64,000 nt of DNA from Actinernus sp. WN-2022. Its lineage: Eukaryota; Cnidaria; Anthozoa; Actiniaria; Actinernidae. Below are positions 55,424 through 64,000 of the stretch, piece by piece. Position 1 is the first letter of the stretch. Every line of letters begins with the position of its first letter. The DNA lies in assembly GCA_030867875.1 (NCBI GenBank), contig JAOWCC010000019.1, positions 32,221,976 through 32,285,975 on the forward strand, given 5' to 3'. The notes under the pieces were generated by a model that ran no database searches, was not told the origin of the DNA, and saw nothing but the letters and a program-made list of their open reading frames with translations. Made by a program: the position numbers and the translations under genes.

Positions 55424-55681
55424 CTGTACTAGCTTTTGCTCTGAAGATCTTGGCTTTTCATCATCTAATTCTATTCCTCAGTAGTTATAAATCTTAAAGC
55501 CCTCTGAGCGAAGAATATGTGATATCTTCCTTACGATTTCCTTTTGATCGGTCAAACGTGTCACATGAGAAAGAACACAGGTATCCTGAACTGTATCTCG
55601 TAGTTTTTCTACGCGCCGCGACACTAGTTCTTGTTCAACTTTGTTAAAAGTTTTTATTACTCGAGCTGCCTGTGGCAGCAC
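55424..55681 (-). pseudogene. Unidentified exon-like open segment with in-frame TGA
   Basis: On the minus strand one frame reads VEKLRDTVQDTCVLSHVTRL then TDQKEIVRKISHILRSEGFK, a TGA, and in the same frame GIELDDEKPRSSEQKLVQ ending at a consensus donor GTACAG|GTGAGT (55424). The upstream part enters a dispersed repeat. Family not recognised; it could be a decayed exon or a repeat-encoded fragment. Confidence 0.3.
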
Positions 55682-56178
55682 CGACTCTAAATATGCAGGC
55701 CGACATTTAAGTTTTTTTTGTTTGTTTCATGCAGCAAAATTTATGCGCAAGCGTTAAATTTCAAGTTCACCACCAATCATATTGCACTGTGCTGGTCACG
55801 TAACAATCTCCAGGTTAATTTATTTACATAATTTAATACAGTAAAATCAAGATGGTGAACCCGCGAGGAAATTTCTCTCTAATTTGGAGTCCCATCTCTC
55901 AAATGTAAGCAGTTTAATGTTTTATTTAACTTCACTCGTGCGAAAGCCTTCCAACAGGCTCAGGATATTTCAACTGGCGCTCTTGTTTGAGGTACGTTTC
56001 GTAGGTTTTATGCCACATTTCATTTTACTCTCGGTCATAATACATACCAGCGCAAACACCGTGATCGGTAGGCCAACACTAAAATAATTTTGACGGCGTT
56101 TTTGGCTGGTTTACCGATCTCGTACGATCTCCCTGTGTACCGCGTTATACAGGTATACTGAATAGCTGATTTATAGCG
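55659..56178 (+). mobile_element. Helentron-like copy B, left half
   Basis: Starts ACTCGAGCTGCCTGTGGCAG after TT and shares GAGGTACGTTTCGTAGG, TATGCCACATTTCATTTTAC and ACACCGTGATCGGTAGG with copy A. It stops at TTATAGCG, where copy A continues AAATATAGCG. Its right half appears to be 62118-62410. Confidence 0.6.
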
Positions 56179-56180
56179 AA

Positions 56181-58288
56181 CAAGAGCCCATCTGGGCTTT
56201 CACTCGGGCCACATGAGATTGAAGATGAAATACACTTTCATTTGAAATCCTCTTAGTAATAACCAAAGGGAATAATTATTAGCTGAATATTAGCAGTCTT
56301 AAGGAGTGGCCGGTAGCGCGGTGACTTTCATTCTCTGCTCCCCTAGTATATATACATGTATGTAATTTAATATTTTTGTTTTCTCGTATGTAAATTAAAG
56401 TAGTTGACCTTTTACTGTAAACACTACTTATTCATGCAACACACGTTTGCAATCTGTTATACTGCAGGTTCCAGTGGTAAACAGTCCGAATTTGACCAAA
56501 GTGAAACGAGCTGCTCGCGTCCGTATATATATATTTCTTCGTTATGCACTTTTGACATGATATAATTCTTCAAATGGCACCATTATTATATTTCTACATG
56601 TCTAATAATACAGTTCTCTGCTGTAAAAAGAATAGAATATTCTATAGAAGATTTCTTGTCCTAAAATTTGGAAACGTAACACATGCATTTGACGCTAGAA
56701 AGTTCAGTACTTGCGGAAGTACGCAAGGTTAATTTACTAGTGGCAGTTTACTAGTTTGCACTATCGGCTGTTATGGAATGGAAACTTACTTTCACAGCTT
56801 AATATGTACGTCGATTAGTCAGAAGGATATCTTGTTTAAGATGCTATGGTCCTTTCGGCATCAGGAAATTTTTAAACGGGAGTTTTCGTACAGTATTTCA
56901 AGCTATGCTGTAGCGCGAGTTCAGTTAAGGCACAAATGTCCGTGAAACTAATACCGTGTTCATTATTATCGGTTTTCTCTATGGGTTTTCATGTATTCAA
57001 TAATTACTTCTGGAGCTTCATATGTATGTCGATTGGTCACAATGATTTCCTCTTTCAGTTTTTCCCTTTAGTTTGGACATTAGGGATATATCCTTGGATA
57101 TTTCGTACAGTTTAGCGACCGTGTGTCGAAAGTAGAAACGGTTCGCTAGTCACGAAAGTGCGTAAACAAACTGTCACAAGCGGTTTCATAGCAGCTCGAT
57201 GTTTGACTCTCATATAGTCGATGATAACTTATATAGCTTCATGTGTATGTCGATTGCTCACAAGGATTTCCTCTTTCAGTTTTTCCCGTTAGTTTGGACA
57301 TTAGGGATTTATTCTTGGAGATTTCGTACAGTTTAGCGACCGTGTGTCGAAAGTAGAAAAGTTCGCTTGTCACGAAAGTGCGAATACTGACAAGCGGTTT
57401 CATAGCAGTTCGATGTTTGCAGACTCTCACGTAGTCGATAATATAAACTTCTATAGCTTCATATGTACGTCGATTGCTCACAAGGCTATCGTATTTGAGT
57501 TCATGAGGTTGTTTTGCCATCAAAGAAAGGTTTTATCTAACTTTTCGTACAGTCTTTGCACTCCGGTCGGTTCATATCATTTCAGCCTCGATCGTTTCTA
57601 AGCCGTAGATATATATTTCTTCGTGTCGCTGTTTAAAACTGCCATATCATTTATAATATGACTTGAAAAGTTTCCATGTGTTTCGTGAACTCTACTGGAC
57701 ATCCAAACCCTCTTCGCTTCTGGTTAGAATGGCAAAAAGCTTCCAATTTCTTGCGTTTTTCGGCTACTGTATTCAGAGGACTCAGTAGCGGTCTCCCGCC
57801 GGTAAGCATCACTTTGCTTTTTTGTTTTAGTCAGTGTTGCAGTTTGCAACGACTAATTTTGAATAAACAAATAATTAAAACTTATTTAAGCACATCTTAC
57901 ATTTCCATAAATGACCAAAGGAGGCAAGGACGAGTTAAAAACGGAACACTGATGGAAGTCGATTTAAAAATCGGTATTTCACCCCTTTGAGAATTTCGTT
58001 CCGGGCTAGAACATAATTCTAAAATCATCAGATTTTCACACATGCGCAGTACCGTGACACAGCGCCTTTAATTATATCCGCAGTCTGTGCGGCTTCCGGT
58101 TGACCTTTCACGATTACCATCATCGACATTACATTACGCGGCGTCAGGCGGCTCCGTGTTCAAGTATGTGCACTTGAACAGTGTGAGCTGATTGGTTAAC
58201 GGGACCGGAAGTCGACAATTTTGCTGCACTGAACAAAAAAAATAACGGTCTGCAGATTTAGACTCGTGCCTGCCACAGGCAGCCGAGT
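56181..58288 (-). mobile_element. Helentron-like element nested on the minus strand
   Basis: The plus strand begins CAAGAGCCCATCTGGGCTTT with the reversed 3' hairpin and ACTCGGGCC, and the reversed 5' end CGTGCCTGCCACAGGCAGCC then GAGT occurs at 58262-58288. Internal sequence matches copy A near its 3' end (56190-56345). It contains a three-unit tandem repeat. The outer extent may instead reach 62115. Confidence 0.55.
56785..57500 (+). repeat. About 230-bp tandem repeat, 2-3 units
   Basis: AGCTTCATATGTATGTCGAT starts near 57012, 57236 and 57458, followed in the full units by TTCCTCTTTCAGTTTTTCCC, TTAGTTTGGACATTAGGGAT and TCGTACAGTTTAGCGACCGT. An older, diverged unit starts near 56797. Confidence 0.82.
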
Positions 58289-58479
58289 AAAAACTAGATT
58301 TAGCCTGTATATTTATAATATATAAAATGTATATAGTGGCACCAAGGGAACTAGTACTACTACTACTAACAGAGGAGAGAGTCAATGTATTTAGCATAGT
58401 ATTGCTATAATTGGGGACAAATTCATTTACTCTATATCTATACGACTATATAATTCCACTACACTTGAGGGTGGTCACT

Positions 58480-58693
58480 ACTAGAGATTTGGTTGCATTC
58501 TCAGTGTTGGTCTACAATTTAACATTGTGATCCAAGAAGACACAAAGCTTTTAGAACAATTTGCAGATGTCAGAGCAAAGGCATGCAGTACCAGTTCTCC
58601 CAGTTATTTTAATGTCCTACCTGGATTTGAACTCACTACCTCCTGCACAACAGACTGACACTTAACCACTGAGCTTACTGGTTCTGTGATGGG
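58480..58693 (-). mobile_element. Second tRNA-derived SINE family, copy 2
   Basis: On the minus strand: AACCAGTAAGCTCAGTGGTT, AAGTGTCAG, then GTGAGTTCAAATCCAGG as a B-box-like site, and AAAATAACTGGGAGAAC matching AAAATAACTGAGTAGAAC of the copy at 31251. Confidence 0.68.
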
Positions 58694-58888
58694 CCAAATT
58701 TTGTTCAGATAAAATTAATCCAATTCTATTAAAATAAAATTATAAATACATCTGAGACATTGAATAAATGTAGTCCATGGAGTTTTAGCATAGTTTTTGT
58801 CATAAATAAATATTATTATTATTATAGCCAGAGAATAATACTGGTTCACTACTCATGCTCTTGCGATAAGTGATAATGGATATATAAT

Positions 58889-60290
58889 GAACTACAGATA
58901 CAGATACAGATATTTTTATTAGCTCCTTGCACAACAAATGGTACATTGGAATATAGCGCTAATAAAATATAATTTAGTGTAAACATTAACATTTAGATGC
59001 TAAATCGATAAAATTGATGATCTTAAGATCATGCTCTCATAGACATACTTTGCTGCAAAACGAGCTACTTCCATGGGTGGATTTATGACCAAATTAAATA
59101 AATGGTCATCAGACATATAACTTGTATTGTATTTTGTATTAATTTTAAGGGTGCAATGAAAATCGTTTCTTATCGTATCGTACGTTTCACATTTAACAAT
59201 GAAGTGGAACTCGTCTTCTAAGTTTTTATTACAGGTGGGGCATATTCTATCTTCCAGTTTCGTGTAGGGCCTAGTGTACCTCCCTCTTTCGATTTGTAGG
59301 CAGTGATTACTTATTCTGAGTTTTGTAAGAGCGACTCTATGATTTATATTAGGGACAGCGTTGAGATATTTTTCTACTTTGTAATCCGTTTTAAACAATC
59401 TATATGTTCTAAGTTTGTTGCGGTGGTGGGGATTTTTTCTTTGGTCGTTAAATACGTCACTTAGCCAATGTTGGTATTCCATGTCTTGTAATCTCAATTT
59501 AATTTGAATTAAGAATCCCTCGTAATCAGATATGTCTTGTTGCGATAGCCAGATATGACCAAAGCCAAGTTTATATATTTTATGTCTTATTTTTTCTCCC
59601 CAGAATACAGGTTTTGGGGACTGGAGACAATCTATATAGGCAATTTTTGAAAGCTCAAAATTTTCCTTTGTTATTAACTTTGACCAATATTTAATGCTTC
59701 TAAAAGTAGATTCTAATTTAATTGGATATCTACCCAGTTCCGCTCTGCATCCATTGTTGGCAGATGTTTTACTGGTACCAAGCAACATTTTACAGAATTT
59801 TACATGTACGTTCTCGAGTGGGTCATTTTGAATCAGGCGGTCTTTATCATCCGCTCCCCATATTTCACTCCCGTAGAGTAAGATTGGTTTAACTAGCGTG
59901 TCAAATAGTTTTATAGATAGACTTATGTTCGATCTGAAGTGGACACCGGTTTCGTTCCTTATTTTGTACAATGCCTTCAACGCAGTTTTTTTTAGTTCTT
60001 GTCTGGCTAAACTAAAATTACCGAATGTACTTAGGGTAAGGCCAAGGTATTTATACATTTGGGTATTTATTAATTGATTGTTTTTAAGGTAAAATTTGTA
60101 GTTATTCATTCTTTTGCCATTATTGTTGAAGATCATTACTTTAGTTTTTGTAATATTAACCTCCAGACGGTTACTGTTACAGTAATCCTCAAGTGTCTTT
60201 AAATGATCTTGAAGGCCTTTAGAGGTTGTTGATAGCAGGACTAAGTCATCTGCGTAAAGGAGGCAATTCACATTTGTTATTTCCTAGTGT
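58889..60290 (-). mobile_element. 5'-truncated LINE with microsatellite 3' end
   Basis: Contains the 423-codon RT/C-terminal frame below, then a short 3'UTR and an end of repeated TATCTG (CAGATACAGATACAGATA on the plus strand, 58892-58910). The 5' boundary is set only by loss of coding sense near 60285. Confidence 0.8.
59000..60271 (-). CDS. LINE ORF2 C-terminal half (reverse transcriptase YADD to zinc motif)
   Basis: 423 codons without a stop. It opens at the RT catalytic box LLYADDLVLLS, continues through CNSNRLEVNITKTKVMIF and YKYLGLTLS (RT thumb), KPILLYGSEIWG, and ends with a C-x2-C-x8-H-x4-C motif (CPTCNKNLEDEFHFIVKC). The N-terminal endonuclease and the RT fingers and palm start are absent, so it cannot move itself. 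The intact frame suggests recent insertion. Such proteins copy LINE RNA into genomic nicks. Confidence 0.88.
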   Translation of the reverse strand: MNCLLYADDLVLLSTTSKGLQDHLKTLEDYCNSNRLEVNITKTKVMIFNNNGKRMNNYKFYLKNNQLINTQMYKYLGLTLSTFGNFSLARQELKKTALKALYKIRNETGVHFRSNISLSIKLFDTLVKPILLYGSEIWGADDKDRLIQNDPLENVHVKFCKMLLGTSKTSANNGCRAELGRYPIKLESTFRSIKYWSKLITKENFELSKIAYIDCLQSPKPVFWGEKIRHKIYKLGFGHIWLSQQDISDYEGFLIQIKLRLQDMEYQHWLSDVFNDQRKNPHHRNKLRTYRLFKTDYKVEKYLNAVPNINHRVALTKLRISNHCLQIERGRYTRPYTKLEDRICPTCNKNLEDEFHFIVKCETYDTIRNDFHCTLKINTKYNTSYMSDDHLFNLVINPPMEVARFAAKYVYESMILRSSILSI

Positions 60291-60341
60291 GACTCTCTCT
60301 GTGACTCTCTCTTCTACAACTGCCAAATGCCCCACGTATGC

Positions 60342-60364
60342 CCGGGGGGGAGGGGGGGGGGGGG
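60342..60364 (+). other. G homopolymer tract
   Basis: Seven G, an A, then thirteen G in a row. Prone to slippage and G-quadruplex formation; its length may be uncertain in the assembly. Confidence 0.7.
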
Positions 60365-60479
60365 TGTTGTTAATATATTGTAACCAGGACTGCTCAGTAT
60401 TACTTTCGTTCTGGATGATAGAACGTATTTCTCAGCAAATATTAGCTTTTATGCATCTTTTAAAAGTAAAAAGAGTTTG

Positions 60480-60782
60480 TACTCTTTCTCTTCATATTTA
60501 TTTATTTATTTATTAACACTGTATTAATTGTATTACTATATATATGCCAGCGTATATATTGTAAATAACTTGACCAAATGGAATAGTTTGTATATGTATT
60601 TGTTCATGTCCTGCGACCTACTAATTTAATTTCAATTCCATGTAAACTGGCTCCTGGCATTTTTAACTTCTCAGTTATTTCAGGAAGCCAGTACCCTCAG
60701 TAAATATGTATTTTTTCTTACCATTAATTTGTCACAATAGTAAACTTTGTAAGGGTATAATAAATTGTTATTGTTGTTGTAA
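60480..60782 (+). mobile_element. LINE 3' tail fragment
   Basis: GGAAGCCAGTACCCTC, then AAGGGTATAATAAATTGTTA and TTGTTGTTG resemble the tail at 49428-49750 in opposite orientation. TATT microsatellite at 60497-60513. Confidence 0.6.
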
Positions 60783-60789
60783 TCTCTCC

Positions 60790-61560
60790 AGCACCACCGG
60801 AAACATCTAACGGTTTTAATCCCAAGAAAGAGAATCTGGCTGTTAACCTAAACATATCAGCACTTATTATTGAATCAAAAAGACCTGTTCAATGTCACTA
60901 GAGAGCATGATTTCGCAGTGATACCTTTTATGATTCAGATTTTTGGAGAGAACTGCTCGGGTATGTGAAATGATTGGAGATACTGTAGTATGAAAGTTAC
61001 ATTTTTCTCTGGTTCGCTTTGGCTTTTAGTTACCCTACAGACTTTTCGACGTGATTTTACAAACAAATTATTTTTGTTTTTAATATCTCTGATTTCTCTC
61101 TACTCCGTCCTTACGGCTTTGTTTTCTAACTCGCCTCACTTTTCTGCTTTTCCCTAAAATTCGTTTAAGTAATTAAGATGTGCTTGCGACTCGTTTTATG
61201 ACAATGAGTGTTTGCAGCACGTCTCTGTGTACATGTGATTATGTACGCGTACATGTCTGGTTCTTCGACTTAATAAAATTTGCAATTATCTTCTACTGGC
61301 ATGTCTGCATTCTTCCAAAATTGACGTAATAATCATGATCAGAAGGATAACACTGGATATAAATAGACTTGGTAAAAAAGTACACTGACTATCGCAAAAA
61401 ATCGACAAAGAAATGCAGATATAAACACGCAATGATTTCAACCTCACCGTACCTTCATGACCTGACAAGACACTGTTCAGTTTCACTTTCCCTCTCAGCT
61501 TTGCTCTTGAGTTGAAGTTGAGTTTGGCTTTGTTAAAGACTTCTTATTCAGTTGTATGGT
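60790..61560. other. Gene-free stretch
   Basis: No coding motif or repeat recognised. Confidence 0.4.
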
Positions 61561-61569
61561 ATTGTGCAG

Positions 61570-62115
61570 TATATTTGAGTATACCAATCCACAGAGATTC
61601 AAATAACAAAGCCGTGGCGGAAGAGAAGCTTAAACAAGAAATATTTTGTCCTCCTAGAAAAACACAACATATTGCCATTTCTATCGAAGCAGCCTTTGGT
61701 TTCAGCAGCAAATTAACACGCTACATTCCAATTCGATATGTGGAGCTTTCATCATACAGCCCTTTCCGGCCATCTGGGTAAAAAACGCGATCCTTCGGCT
61801 CCGACAAGAGCGCCAGTTGAAATATCCTGAGCCTGTTGGAAGGCTTTCGCACGAGTGAAGTTAAGTAAAACATTAAACTGCTTACATTTGAGAGATGGGA
61901 CTCCAAATTAGAGAGAAATTTCCTAGCGGGTCCACCATCTTGATTTTACTGTATTAAATTATGTAAATAAATTAACTTGCCGAGTGTTTCGTGACCAGCA
62001 CAGTGCAATCTGATTGGTGGTTAACTTGAAATTTAATACATGGGCAGAAATTTTGCTGCATGAAACAAAAACAAAAAATAACGGCCTGCAGATTAAGACT
62101 CGTGCCTGCCACAGG
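61570..62115 (-). mobile_element. Helentron-like 5' region, minus strand
   Basis: The plus strand ends ACTCGTGCCTGCCACAGGCA, GCCCGAGT at 62115, the reversed 5' hairpin terminus. The body matches 55740-55985 inverted (shared translated stretch SNVSSLMFYLTSLVRKPSNR) and, more distantly, 30880-31140. Confidence 0.58.
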
Positions 62116-62117
62116 CA

Positions 62118-62410
62118 GCCCGAGTAAATATAGCGATTTACTAGCAAATATACAAATTGACATAGCTAGCTCAATCACAGGATGGACAGAATACCACTTA
62201 TATGGTACAAATACATACGAGAAAAACAAAAATATTAAATGACATATATGCTTGGGGAGCAGAGAATGAAAGTCACCGGCCACTCCTAAAGACTGCTAAA
62301 TTCAGCTAATAATTCTTCCTTTTGGTCAATATTACTAAGAGGATTTCAAATGAAATGGTATTTCATCTTCAATCTCATGTGGCCCGAGTGAAAGCCCAGA
62401 TGGGCTCTTG
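62118..62410 (+). mobile_element. Helentron-like copy B, right half
   Basis: Begins ATATAGCGATTTACTAGCAA, exactly where the left half (55659-56178) stops relative to copy A, and ends GCCCGAGTGAAAGCCCAGAT, GGGCTCTTG followed by TT, the family's 3' end. Confidence 0.62.
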
Positions 62411-62411
62411 T

Positions 62412-62640
62412 TCACTCTAGAGAACGGCTAAAGCCTATTCTGTCACCTTTTCAGCTGGTTAGAACCGAGTAACTTTTATCTCGTAGTTTTGCTACGCGCC
62501 GCGTTGTTGTTCAACTTTTCTTGTTTGAAGTTTTTATTCACTCTGTAGAGAACGGCTAAAGCCTATTCTGTCACCTTTTCAGCTGGTTAGAACCGGGTAA
62601 CTTTTATCTCGTAGTTTTGCTACGCGCACTCAACCTTCAA
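62412..62640 (+). repeat. About 126-bp direct repeat, two units
   Basis: AGAGAACGGCTAAAGCCTAT, TCTGTCACCTTTTCAGCTGG and ATCTCGTAGTTTTGCTACGC each occur in both units (62420 and about 62546). A related TCTCGTAGTTTTTCTACGCG is at 55598. Confidence 0.82.
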
Positions 62641-62709
62641 CTTCAGGGTCAACTCCAAATATAAGCAGGCGGAGCAACTGCAGAATACCCGGCAAATGAA
62701 AAGATACCC

Positions 62710-63215
62710 CCAAGGCTCTACGGGCTACGCGTCGTTGATGCCGAGTCTCACACCCGTGAAGCTAAGTCTTAATGAATTCTTTATAGAACGAAGCTATGCT
62801 ACGCGTGCTACGCGTCGAATGGAAGAGTAGAACGAAGCTGTGCTACGCGTGCTACGCGTCGAATGGAAGAGGTGGACTGAGGCCAAGTCACACCTGTGAA
62901 GCTATATCTTAATAAATTCTTTATCGAACGAAGCTGTGCTACGCGATGCTACGCGTCGAATGGAAGAGGTGGACTGAGGCCGAGTCACACCCGTGAAGCT
63001 TTATCTTAATGATTTCTTTATAGAACGAAGCTGTGCTACGCGTGCTACGCGTGCTACGCGTGCTACGCGTCGAATGGAAGAGGTGGACTGAGGCCAAGTC
63101 ACACCCGTGAAGCTATATCTTAATAAATTCTTTATCGAACGAAGCTGTGCTACGCGTCGAATGGAAGAGGTGGACTGAGGCCGAGTCACACCCGTGAAGC
63201 TATATCTTACGCGTC
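62710..63215 (+). repeat. About 97-bp minisatellite with nested GCTACGCGT repeats
   Basis: Five GAACGAAGCT(G/A)TGCTACGCG starts (62787, 62831, 62927, 63025, 63138), each full unit continuing TCGAATGGAAGAGGTGGACT, GAGGCC(A/G)AGTCACACC. Inside the units the 9-mer GCTACGCGT is present 2, 2, 2, 4 and 1 times, one copy with an extra base. Confidence 0.88.
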
Positions 63216-63960
63216 GACAGTTGTTGTGGAACTTTGGGAATGAAACTTATCGGCTCTCGAACTCAGCGAAACTGTTGAATTGTTGTGAGAGCGAAAGGTT
63301 TCTTATGAAATCTGACCTATTTACCAATTTCCCGCGAATTTCACTACTGCTTTGAAGCTCCAGGGGTAGTCATTGGCTAGTTGGTTCGAAGTGTTGACAT
63401 TTGCTTAGATGAGGTGTGGAATGTTCACAAAACTTTACACGCCAAATCTCCGACTAGGTTTTTTTTCGTATCCCCTCTCTTTGAATGAATTAATAGGGTA
63501 TGCAGACTTGCCAGATTTTGATAAAACTCGGCCAAAAGACAGATAACTTACTGACAAAGAAAAGGGTGTGAGCGTTTAGCAATATTAAAATTATTTTTCC
63601 CCGTAGAGTTCCCGCGTAATGTGACTCGGACATTATTGAAGACTAAAACTTTAGGAATGACTTGCATTTGAATGAAGTAAAATTTTAACAAATGCTCACA
63701 CCCTTTTTTTAGGCTGTCATATGCTGATTGACATTGTGCAGTTGCATTATTCTTATGCGTTAACCCGAAGGCTGCTAATTCACTTTTATTAACCTTGTCA
63801 GTTTTGCGTTTGTTGGCTTGGCATTGCTTTACAATTAAATATTATTTTTAACAAATCCATTCAGCGTATTCTGCACTTCATAAGCTTTACAGAGGTATAT
63901 AGGTTTCTCTAGTTTTCTTTAAAACGACGCGCGTACAAAATTATTAACGAGAGAGACCCG
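63216..63960. other. Gene-free right end
   Basis: No coding motif recognised. Contains an inverted pair of GGGTGTGAGC / GCTCACACCC words (63566, 63693), possibly a short TIR element. Confidence 0.4.
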
Positions 63961-63982
63961 CGAAGGTATCCGGTAACCTTAA
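63961..63982. mobile_element. Right terminus of the 11395 TTAA element family
   Basis: GAAGGTATCCGGTAACC followed by intact TTAA. The left end was not found. Confidence 0.5.
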
Positions 63983-64000
63983 GGAAAGCGTTTATAGAAT

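Noticed and set aside
55884..56087. Conserved peptide MESHLSNVSSLMF present here and at 61721-61906
   Set aside because: Both lie in copies of the same Helentron-like repeat; no evidence of coding selection.
62710..63215. CRISPR-like array
   Set aside because: Units are directly adjacent without unique spacers, in a eukaryotic genome; it is a minisatellite.

Overview
The window is AT-rich animal nuclear DNA: genes split by long introns with GT/AG sites, and a dense load of tRNA-derived SINEs, 5'-truncated LINEs and miniature inverted-repeat elements (MITEs). Gene structure, repeat content and the frequent ACATGTA words suggest a cnidarian, most likely an anthozoan such as a stony coral. That assignment is an inference from style; no sequence search was possible.

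Three conserved genes can be rebuilt from exons. (1) A TTC24-like tetratricopeptide-repeat gene on the minus strand (7051 to 1255) has three coding exons joining in phase to 582 aa. (2) SSR2, the TRAP-beta subunit of the ER translocon-associated complex, is on the plus strand (8028 to 21019); six coding exons join in phase to 185 aa, and the first coding exon holds only the ATG. These two genes are head to head across about 1 kb. (3) The 3' part of a PDE8-type cAMP phosphodiesterase is on the minus strand (53319 to 41411); seven exons join in phase to 308 aa covering most of the catalytic domain plus a Ser/Thr-rich tail. Its 5' exons were not found in the remaining 10.7 kb.

Layout: 1-7.1 kb TTC24-like gene; 7.1-8.0 kb divergent intergenic region; 8.0-21.2 kb SSR2 with repeat-filled introns (SINE, L1-like fragment, several MITEs); 21.3-41.2 kb a gene-free repeat field with a dead LINE reverse transcriptase, nested MITEs, a Helentron-like element and long inverted repeats; 41.4-53.3 kb PDE8 exons with more MITEs and two clusters of perfect TGACGTCA sites; 53.3-64 kb repeats only, including a LINE with an intact 423-codon reading frame, nested Helentron-like copies and minisatellites.

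The genes do not form a pathway. SSR2 acts in the ER membrane, PDE8 degrades cAMP, and the TTC24-like protein is of unknown function. No CRISPR array, rRNA, intact tRNA or complete autonomous transposon was seen. The most interesting signals are a rolling-circle (Helentron/Helitron2-type) non-autonomous family with hairpin ends at TT sites, three MITEs sharing TAGCC-type ends and 9-bp target duplications, a CaaX-like end on the TTC24-like protein, and the cAMP-response-element palindromes in and beside PDE8.
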